Shown piece after piece: positions 26,663 to 32,993 of a DNA stretch of 64,000 bases. How positions within the stretch are numbered: the first letter of the stretch is position 1; each line of letters opens with the position of its first letter. The DNA is from Hyphomonas sp. (GTDB lineage: Bacteria > Pseudomonadota > Alphaproteobacteria > Caulobacterales > Hyphomonadaceae): positions 1 to 64,000 of the forward strand of contig NZ_JALHLS010000005.1 of the NCBI RefSeq assembly GCF_022844445.1, given 5' to 3'. The position numbers were made by a program, and so were the translations under genes. The notes under the pieces are model-generated. The model was given only the letters and a program-made list of their open reading frames with translations, had not been told where the DNA came from and ran no database searches.

Positions 26663-27750
26663 TCACACCCTTCCGCGGTACAGCTCACACTCGCGACATC
26701 CCGTCCTTCGGCGATATCCTTCACCCACGCCGCCGCACGCACGCCGCCGGTGGTGGTGGAATAGAGCCGGTCATAGCGCAGCAGCGTGTGGTCCTTGCCG
26801 GGGGCCGAAAAGGACCGGAAATTCGGGATCTCCGCCGCCAGTTCGTCGAGGTTTGCCTGCATCAGGCCGCGCACCGGATCTGCGGCGCCCATCAGCCCGA
26901 GGAACATCTGCTGCACCTCGTCATCGACATTGTTGAACTGGCTCATCCGCATGTCCGGGTGGCGCGCGGCGGTCACGCGGTAGAAGTCTTCGGTGGTGAA
27001 GGTTGCGCGGTCATAAGCGGCCAGTTCCGGCCAGTCCGGCAAGCCGTTGAAAGCGCCCCAGGTTTCCAGAAGGCCTGAAACAGCGCCCGCGCGATAGCCG
27101 CCGGCTCCGCCGCCATACTGGATAACCTCCGCCTGCGGATAATGATCGGCCACGACGCCCGCATAGAAGGGAGAGGCAATCGCGCCTGCGCTGCCACCGC
27201 CGACGAAGATGCGGCCGGGGGCGGGATAGTTCGCATACACCCAGTCAAGCGCCGACTGGACGTTGGCCTTGCCCCGGTGGCGGATGGTCAGCTGCTTGCC
27301 GGCGCTGGTCGTGTAGGCTGCATCGCGCGCGCCGAGATGCGCATCGCCGGTGCAGTACGAGACGAAAACCTGCGTCCAGCCAGCGAAGGGATTCTCGGGG
27401 TTTGCCGCATCGAACGCGCCGCCCTTGGTGGCGGCATTGTTGGCGTCCATGTCGGCAAGCGGCGTGTAGGCATTGAGGCCCAGCGACACATCGCAAAGGT
27501 CGCCCGACCAGCACGCGCCGCCGCCATTCAGGAAGATCATCACGCGGTCTGGATCGGCGGGCTTCACCTGGAACTGGTAGGGCGTGCCATTGGCGCAGAG
27601 CGTATCGCCGCCGGGGGTGATCGTGGCCCACGCAGCGGCGGGCGCCGGGCTTGCAGGCTCGGCCGGTGCAGCGGATGCGCTTACTGGTTCGGCGGCCTTG
27701 CAGCCGGCCAGCAGGGTCAGGGCGAGAACCGCCGGGAACACGAGACGCAT
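26659..27750 (-). CDS. Pectinacetylesterase-family lipoprotein
   Basis: 363 residues. Signal peptide with lipobox LLAGC (Cys at residue 17), then an Ala/Pro/Ser linker. The esterase domain shows the oxyanion-side segment FLNGGGACWSGDLC (about 73-86) and the nucleophile-elbow-like FVGGGSAGAIASPFYAG (about 182-198), typical of the plant-type pectinacetylesterase/NOTUM-like alpha/beta hydrolases. Paired Cys fit a periplasmic or surface enzyme. Substrate is probably an acetyl ester on a polysaccharide or another acyl ester. Upstream faces the antiporter gene with a 71 bp gap in the same orientation. Confidence 0.85.
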   Translation of the reverse strand: MRLVFPAVLALTLLAGCKAAEPVSASAAPAEPASPAPAAAWATITPGGDTLCANGTPYQFQVKPADPDRVMIFLNGGGACWSGDLCDVSLGLNAYTPLADMDANNAATKGGAFDAANPENPFAGWTQVFVSYCTGDAHLGARDAAYTTSAGKQLTIRHRGKANVQSALDWVYANYPAPGRIFVGGGSAGAIASPFYAGVVADHYPQAEVIQYGGGAGGYRAGAVSGLLETWGAFNGLPDWPELAAYDRATFTTEDFYRVTAARHPDMRMSQFNNVDDEVQQMFLGLMGAADPVRGLMQANLDELAAEIPNFRSFSAPGKDHTLLRYDRLYSTTTGGVRAAAWVKDIAEGRDVASVSCTAEGCD

Positions 27751-27821
27751 GGTGATTCCTCCACCGGCCTCTTTCGGGCCGTCACGCCTGCAAGCCTAGG
27801 CGCGTGCGCGCGGGCTGGCAA

Positions 27822-29054
27822 TCAGGCCGGCGTCGGCGCCGCTTTGGGCTTGTCCACCTCGGGCTCGGCCTCGCCCACTTTGAGCACGCGGCCGACGAGG
27901 CTGATCGTCGTGCTCTGCAAGAGGAGGCTGACCAGCACCACAAGGAATGCGATGTTGAAAAAGTTGCCGGGCACGCCGAGCAGGACCGGGATGATCGCCA
28001 GGTAGATCGGGACCGCGCCGCGCAGGCCGACCCAGGAGATGAACAGCTTTTCGCGCCAGGTGAACTTCTCGAAGGCAAGGCTGATGAACACCGCCGCCGG
28101 GCGCGCGGCAAAAATGAGGATGGCCGAGATCAGCAGCGCGTCCGGGATGTCCTCAACAAGATGGGAGGGCGTGACGAGCAGGCCGAGGATCAGCAGCATC
28201 GCGAGCTGGGCGAGCCAGGCAATGCCGTCCATGAACTGCTTGACGACCTGTTTGGCGCGGTAGGCGTGGTTACCAAGGATGAGGCCGGCGAGATAGACCG
28301 CGAGGAAGCCGGACCCGCCGAGGATGTTAGCCGCGCCGAAGATCAGCAGGCCGCTCGCGAGCGCGAAGATCGGGTTGAGGCCGAGCTCCAGCGACACGCG
28401 GTCATAGAAGAAGGTGAGCAGGCGCCCGCCGCCGATGCCGAGAAGGGCGCCGATGCCGAACTGCTGGATGAAGCCCACAGGCACGGACAGGAGGCCGCCC
28501 TCCATGCCGGACATCCCGCCGGCGAGGATGATGGCGGTGAACGTCAGTGCAAGGAAGATGGCCATCGGGTCGTTGACGCCGGATTCCACTTCAAGCGTAT
28601 TGGCCACTTCCGGCTTCAGCTTAATCCCTTGCTGGCGCAGCAGCAGGAACACGGCGGCCGCGTCGGTCGACGCAACCAGCGAGCCGAACAGCAACGCGTA
28701 GAGCGGATCGGTGCCGAGGAAATACCACATGCCGAGGGCGACAATCGAAGCCGTCACCATGACGCCCACACTGGCAAGTATCAGCGCCGGGCGCAGGGCC
28801 TGGCGGAAATTCTTCATCGGGGTGTGGATGCCGCCATCATAGAGGATGATGGCGAGGGCGAAGGAACAGGCAAGATAGCTGAGCGGCACATCATTGAAGA
28901 CGATGCCGCCGGGGCCATCCTCACCGAACAGGATGCCCACGCCAAGAAACGTCAACAGCAGCGGCGCGCCAATACGGCGCGACAGAAAACTCGCGAAAAT
29001 CGCCGCACACAGCAGCAGCCCGCAAAAGAATATCAGCTGGTTGGTCGAATCCAT
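27822..29054 (-). CDS. Potassium/sodium-proton antiporter (CPA1, NhaP2-like)
   Basis: 410 residues from the ATG at 29054 (MDSTNQLIFFCGLLL). About 12 membrane helices. LLTFLGVGILFGEDGPGG, VASTDAAAVF and VESGVNDPMAIFLALTF carry the acidic residues (ND and TD sites) of CPA antiporters, and ISWVGLRGAVPIYLAI is the conserved late helix. It lacks the C-terminal TrkA-C domain of full-length NhaP2/CvrA, so it is a short form. Works in cation and pH homeostasis in the inner membrane. Confidence 0.9.
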   Translation of the reverse strand: MDSTNQLIFFCGLLLCAAIFASFLSRRIGAPLLLTFLGVGILFGEDGPGGIVFNDVPLSYLACSFALAIILYDGGIHTPMKNFRQALRPALILASVGVMVTASIVALGMWYFLGTDPLYALLFGSLVASTDAAAVFLLLRQQGIKLKPEVANTLEVESGVNDPMAIFLALTFTAIILAGGMSGMEGGLLSVPVGFIQQFGIGALLGIGGGRLLTFFYDRVSLELGLNPIFALASGLLIFGAANILGGSGFLAVYLAGLILGNHAYRAKQVVKQFMDGIAWLAQLAMLLILGLLVTPSHLVEDIPDALLISAILIFAARPAAVFISLAFEKFTWREKLFISWVGLRGAVPIYLAIIPVLLGVPGNFFNIAFLVVLVSLLLQSTTISLVGRVLKVGEAEPEVDKPKAAPTPA

Positions 29055-29141
29055 TCGGCCCCGGGCATTCTGGATAGGTTGTGAAGGTAACCTGCATTTG
29101 GAGCGTCTGCAGGGCCAGCACAACCGGGACACCGCGATTGC

Positions 29142-29366
29142 CCGCCAAAAAGTGCCCTGACGCCGGCGGAAGGCCCGTCAGACCAGCTGATGATCAGGTC
29201 CACCATCGATCTTGCCCACGCAATGGGCATGCCCGTCGTCGCCGAAGGCGCCGACGGGCTTGCGGCGGCACTGCTCAAGGAGACGGGCTCAGAAACCGCG
29301 CCGGGCGACTTCATCTCGAAGTCGCCGCTACCCGTGATGCCCGACTTCCTCAGCGAGGCCGACGGG
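29142..29366 (+). pseudogene. Remnant of an EAL-domain (cyclic-di-GMP phosphodiesterase) gene
   Basis: An open stretch encodes DQLMIRSTIDLAHAMGMPVV followed by AEG, then ALLKETGSETAPGDFISKSP and LPVMPDFL. These match the last two conserved blocks of EAL domains (the usual form is close to IVRSTIDLAHALG, VVAEGVE and LLxxMGCDxxQGYFISxP). The catalytic EAL and earlier metal-binding blocks are absent, and no plausible start or full domain precedes them, so this is a 3'-terminal relic. It sits in the 333 bp between the antiporter start and the CAP gene end. Confidence 0.7.
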
Positions 29367-29387
29367 CACCACGGAAGCGCCAGAAGG

Positions 29388-30164
29388 TCAGTTGACCTCG
29401 ACGAAGGGCCCGCGAAGCGTATAGACGTCCGCGCCGACTGCCACATCCAGGTTGAGATAACCTGCGACCGGCCCCCGGTTGGCCGAGAGGATGCGCCGGC
29501 CATTGCCCCGCGCGAGCAGCTCGCCCTGCGCATCGCTGACCGACCAGCCGACCGGCGTCATGCTGGCACTGGCGAGGGTGGGCGTGATCAGTTCCGAATA
29601 GGCGAGATTGACCGGCAGGGGCTGCTCCAGCGCGCCGTCGATCCGGGCGAAGAGCTGAACGACGTAAACCCGTCCGCCGAATTCATAAGTGCCGGTGCCG
29701 GCATGGCTGAAGCCGCGGCGCAGGTTTTCCGCGTTTGAAGCATCTGACTGGATGGCGGCGTGGATGTCTTCGGCCGATGCCCCGGCGCCCAGCACCGCGA
29801 TGCTGCTGGCGAAGGAGCCGATGAGTGCAGTGCGGTCCGACAGGCGAACCTGGTCGAGAAGCGACCGGCCTGAGGGATCGGCGTAGCTGACCAAGCCGGA
29901 GAGGGCCATGTCACGGGCATGGGCGCGCGCTGTCGCGGCGAGGCTATCGGACGATTGCAGCGCGGGAAGCGCGAGGCCGGCCCGGTCCTTGTTGGCTATG
30001 GCCAGAAGCTCGCTGTCGATCGGGCTGGCAGACAGCGGCTGCTCCAGCAGGGCTTTCGCCTGCGGATTGAGAGCCGTGTGCCAGTCAGCTTGAGCAGTCG
30101 CCACTCCAGGGCCCGCAAGCGCCAGAACGAGGAGTGACATGGAAATGGAAGTACGCTGTAACAT
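29388..30164 (-). CDS. Exported CAP-domain (SCP-like) protein
   Basis: 258 residues from the ATG at 30164; the signal peptide (basic residue then MSLLVLALAGPGVA, cleavage near A-Q-A) fits this start. The CAP core is visible: LLAIANKDRAGLALPALQ, then ATARAHARDMALSG and YVVQLFARID. The family's His in the HADPxG-like segment is replaced (SYADPSG), so the classic metal-site is incomplete. The C-terminal about 90 residues form a beta-rich extra domain. CAP proteins are secreted and of varied role. Divergent from the prolyl hydroxylase gene. Confidence 0.75.
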   Translation of the reverse strand: MLQRTSISMSLLVLALAGPGVATAQADWHTALNPQAKALLEQPLSASPIDSELLAIANKDRAGLALPALQSSDSLAATARAHARDMALSGLVSYADPSGRSLLDQVRLSDRTALIGSFASSIAVLGAGASAEDIHAAIQSDASNAENLRRGFSHAGTGTYEFGGRVYVVQLFARIDGALEQPLPVNLAYSELITPTLASASMTPVGWSVSDAQGELLARGNGRRILSANRGPVAGYLNLDVAVGADVYTLRGPFVEVN

Positions 30165-30205
30165 AATTGTCACAATGCGCGCATGACGGATTTGTGTCAA
30201 GGATA

Positions 30206-30230
30206 TACAGTATACGGTATTTTTACTGTA
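30206..30230. promoter_or_regulatory. AT-rich inverted repeat in the CAP/oxygenase divergent promoter region
   Basis: TACAGTA (30206-30212) and TACTGTA (30224-30230) are perfect inverted 7-base arms 11 bp apart, in the most AT-rich stretch of this divergent intergenic region. This is the layout of a dimeric regulator operator. It lies between the two start codons and could act on either gene. Confidence 0.45.
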
Positions 30231-30262
30231 CCTTTCCGGGCGTAGCGCCAGCCTACGCTTCT

Positions 30263-30280
30263 TTGTCATTCACCTGTCAC
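30263..30280 (+). promoter_or_regulatory. Candidate PhoB box upstream of the oxygenase gene
   Basis: TTGTCAT-TCAC-CTGTCAC has the 7-4-7 layout of a Pho box (two CTGTCAT-like heptamers 4 bp apart), with one mismatch in each half relative to CTGTCAT. It ends 36 bp before the oxygenase start at 30317, a normal distance for an activator site replacing the -35. A second such sequence precedes the elpS-like gene. A weaker minus-strand relative lies at 30183-30200. Confidence 0.55.
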
Positions 30281-30316
30281 GTCCCCGTCGTACCCGTTGC
30301 GGCAATGGAGGCGCGG

Positions 30317-31162
30317 ATGACGGCGGCCATGGACGAAGACCTGATGACCTACGCCTGGGTGCGCCTGCGCGCCGGGGTGGAGCCGCATGAAGTGCGCCGG
30401 CAACTGAAGCTGAAAGGCCTCGGTGAGGCGCAGGTCCGCGCGCTGATGCAGGAAGCGCATGATGGCCGGAGGCCTTCAGCGGATGTTTCCTACCCTGCCC
30501 TCGCGAACGCGGCCATTGTCCAACGCGCCCTGATCCATCCCGATATCCAGCGCGTGCCGGCCGCGAAGGCGCAGCTCTATACCTGGAAGAATTTCCTGGT
30601 GCCCGACGTGTGCGACGCCGTGGTCGAGCTGATCGACCAGCGCCTGCGCGATTCGACCACCGCTGTTCCGTTCACAGACCCGAAGGTGCGCACCTCTCGT
30701 ACCTCCGACCTCGGCCAGCTCGGCCACGATCTGATCATGCAGCTGGACGAGCTGATGGCCGAAGCCATCGGCATCCACTGGTCGTATTCAGACGTCACGC
30801 AAGGCCAGCGCTATGATCTCGATCAGGAATACAAAGCACACTACGATTACTTCCTGCCGGGCACGCGGGAGCATCAGGTATTCTGCCAGTTTCTCGGCCA
30901 GCGCACCTGGACCTTCATGATCTATCTCAATGATGTCGAGGAAGGCGGCGGCACGCGCTTCCGCCGACTGGAGAAGACGATCATGCCTGAAAAAGGCAAG
31001 GCCGTTATCTGGAACAATCTTAACCCAGACGGCAGCGTTAATCCGTATACGATCCATCATGGCATGAAGGTGCGCAAGGGATCGAAGCACATCATCACCA
31101 AATGGTTCCGCGAGCGCGGATGGGGCGAGATGTTTCCACAGGAATACTACAGAAGCCTGTAA
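30317..31162 (+). CDS. Prolyl-4-hydroxylase-like Fe(II)/2-oxoglutarate oxygenase
   Basis: 281 residues from the ATG at 30317, chosen because GGAGG lies 5 bp upstream (an ATG at 30305 is in frame but has no such site). The N-terminal about 50 residues form a small helical domain. The C-terminal double-stranded beta-helix has the iron ligands H175-x-D177 in AHYDYF and a distal His in TIHHGMKV, followed by the 2-oxoglutarate-binding Lys in GSKHIITKWF. Hydroxylates a protein or small substrate, unknown here. Such enzymes often sit beside TonB-dependent receptors, as here. Confidence 0.88.
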   Translation: MTAAMDEDLMTYAWVRLRAGVEPHEVRRQLKLKGLGEAQVRALMQEAHDGRRPSADVSYPALANAAIVQRALIHPDIQRVPAAKAQLYTWKNFLVPDVCDAVVELIDQRLRDSTTAVPFTDPKVRTSRTSDLGQLGHDLIMQLDELMAEAIGIHWSYSDVTQGQRYDLDQEYKAHYDYFLPGTREHQVFCQFLGQRTWTFMIYLNDVEEGGGTRFRRLEKTIMPEKGKAVIWNNLNPDGSVNPYTIHHGMKVRKGSKHIITKWFRERGWGEMFPQEYYRSL

Positions 31163-31210
31163 TTGTTGCAGTTCCGACACGACCTCGTCCGAAATCTTTT
31201 GGAAAGGTCG

Positions 31211-31228
31211 TTGTCACGTAACCGTCAT
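31211..31228 (+). promoter_or_regulatory. Candidate PhoB box upstream of the elpS-like gene
   Basis: TTGTCAC-GTAA-CCGTCAT again shows the 7-4-7 spacing: two mismatches in the first half and one in the second against CTGTCAT. It lies in the 196 bp gap after the oxygenase gene and 130 bp before the lipoprotein ATG, leaving room for a leader. Phosphate control would match what is known of the Caulobacter elpS region. Confidence 0.55.
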
Positions 31229-31358
31229 CTAAACTTCCGGCAATTGTTGCAAAGCCTTCTTAAGGGTCACGCCTGCGGGTAGGCGGATCTCATCGTCTAG
31301 TGAGCGCGGCGGATGCCTCCGCCGGTGCACCCGCACAGGGATCACGACGGAGACACTC

Positions 31359-32915
31359 ATGCTGAAAATCAATTCACTTCGCACGGCGCTGCTTGGTTGC
31401 GCCGCTGTTGCGATCCTCGGCGCCTGCAGCGGCTCGGATGGCGTTGCCTCGCCTGGCGTAGGCGCGTTCGTGCCTGCACCTTCGACCCCGGCGCCCACCA
31501 CGCCCCCGCCGCCGACCGGCCCTGCCCCCGGCACGCCTGCCGCTGATTGCCCGGCCGGCTTCTCGAACGTCGGCACCGTCGCCAACCGCCGCATCTGCCA
31601 GCTGCCGTCGACCATCACCGGCAACCTCGTTGTTCCCAACCGCGCCGGCACCATCTATTCCGTCAGCGGCCGCACGCAGGTCGGAACCGACACCGGCTCG
31701 AACCCGGCCTCTCCCCTGCCCGGCCGCGCCGACGGCATTCTGACCATCGAACCTGGTGTCACGATCTTCGGAAACTCCGGTAACGACTATCTGCTCGTCA
31801 ACCGCGGCTCGCAGATCTTCGCCGAAGGCACCGCCTCTGCCCCGATTATCCTGACCTCCCGCCAGAGCGTTGAAGGCACCACTAACGAAAACTCGATCGG
31901 CCAATGGGGCGGTCTCGTCATCAACGGGCGCGCGCCGACGACAGACGGCTGCCCAGGCGTTATTACCCCGCCAAACATCGCCTGCGAAGCCCAGGTCGAA
32001 GGCTCAAACGCCTTCTACGGCGGCCTTTCGCCCGCCGACAACAGCGGCCGGCTCCGCTATGTCCGGGTTATGCATTCCGGCTTCACGATCTCGCTGAACA
32101 ACGAGCTGAACGGCATCACTCTCGCCGGCGTCGGTTCGGGCACAACGGTTGAGTTTGTCCAGGTCCACAACAGCTCGGACGACGGCATCGAGATCTTTGG
32201 CGGCAACGTCAACCTCCGCCGCATTGTCCTCTCTGGTAACGACGATGACTCGTTCGATACTGACTCCGGCTGGCGCGGCGCTGCCCAATTCGGCATTGTG
32301 TACCAGCGTACCGGTGGCGGCGATTTCGGCTTTGAAACGAGCTCGCGCGGCGTCAACACCGCCACGTTCTTCACCCGTCCGACTTATGCCAACTGGACGA
32401 TTGTTATGCGCGCGACCGCCGGCCGCGATGCGATCATCCACAATACTGGCCACGTTGGTCGCGTCTACAACTCGGTGCTCCGTTCCGAGATCAACCAGCA
32501 GTGCCTCAACCTCACCACGGCGGTCACCCTGACCAACCCGAATGGCGCCGGTGTCGGCACGGCCCCGAACGGCCCGCTGTACAACTCGGTCTTCTTCTCG
32601 TGCAATGGCGGCAATACCGAAGGCGCGAGCGGCATCACCACCCCGCAGGTGGACGCGCAGGTTGCCCTGGGCGCGAACAACGTGCTGAGCGGCACCTCGA
32701 CCCTGACCGGCGGCTTCATCAACGGCGCGAACGAAAACGCCGTCGTCCCGACCGCCTTCCCCGCGGCGCTGAACGGCACGGATCCGGCGCTGCCGGCCAA
32801 CACTGCAGTCACCGGCTTCCTGACCGCGGTGCCCTATATCGGCGCCGTGCAGAACGCCTCGGACACCTGGTATGCCGGCTGGACCTGCGGCATCCCCGGC
32901 CAGCCTGCCTGCTGA
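31359..32915 (+). CDS. elpS: ElpS-like surface lipoprotein
   Basis: 518 residues. Signal peptide with lipobox LGAC (Cys about residue 22), then a Pro/Thr/Ala-rich linker to about residue 65. The mature part is Asn/Gly/Ser/Thr-rich with repeated beta-helix-like rungs (ITLAGVGSGTTVEFVQVHN, DDGIEIFGGNVNLRRIVLSG), suggesting a right-handed parallel beta-helix. Four late Cys include TCGIPGQPAC at the end. Known from Caulobacter crescentus: ElpS is a phosphate-starvation lipoprotein encoded beside a 12-gene type II secretion cluster and released from the surface in a T2SS-dependent way. The same neighbourhood and a Pho-like box here support the assignment, but it rests on context and not alignment. 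Confidence 0.65.
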   Translation: MLKINSLRTALLGCAAVAILGACSGSDGVASPGVGAFVPAPSTPAPTTPPPPTGPAPGTPAADCPAGFSNVGTVANRRICQLPSTITGNLVVPNRAGTIYSVSGRTQVGTDTGSNPASPLPGRADGILTIEPGVTIFGNSGNDYLLVNRGSQIFAEGTASAPIILTSRQSVEGTTNENSIGQWGGLVINGRAPTTDGCPGVITPPNIACEAQVEGSNAFYGGLSPADNSGRLRYVRVMHSGFTISLNNELNGITLAGVGSGTTVEFVQVHNSSDDGIEIFGGNVNLRRIVLSGNDDDSFDTDSGWRGAAQFGIVYQRTGGGDFGFETSSRGVNTATFFTRPTYANWTIVMRATAGRDAIIHNTGHVGRVYNSVLRSEINQQCLNLTTAVTLTNPNGAGVGTAPNGPLYNSVFFSCNGGNTEGASGITTPQVDAQVALGANNVLSGTSTLTGGFINGANENAVVPTAFPAALNGTDPALPANTAVTGFLTAVPYIGAVQNASDTWYAGWTCGIPGQPAC

Positions 32916-32928
32916 GGCCATTGACAGA

Positions 32929-32964
32929 GCGGAGGCCCGGACGGGCCTCCGCTTCCTCCTTTTC
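32929..32964 (+). terminator. Hairpin terminator or attenuator between elpS-like gene and receptor gene
   Basis: GCGGAGGCCC (32929-32938), loop GGAC and GGGCCTCCGC (32943-32952) form a perfect 10 bp stem followed by TTCCTCCTTTTC. This is a rho-independent terminator shape placed between two genes that are otherwise 78 bp apart in the same orientation, so it may reduce read-through into the receptor gene. Confidence 0.7.
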
Positions 32965-32993
32965 ACGATGACTCCCTTCAGGAACTCAGTCCC

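Noticed and set aside
27804-29084. 426-residue frame opposite the antiporter gene
   Set aside because: Charged, repetitive mirror frame of a hydrophobic membrane protein; typical antisense artefact.
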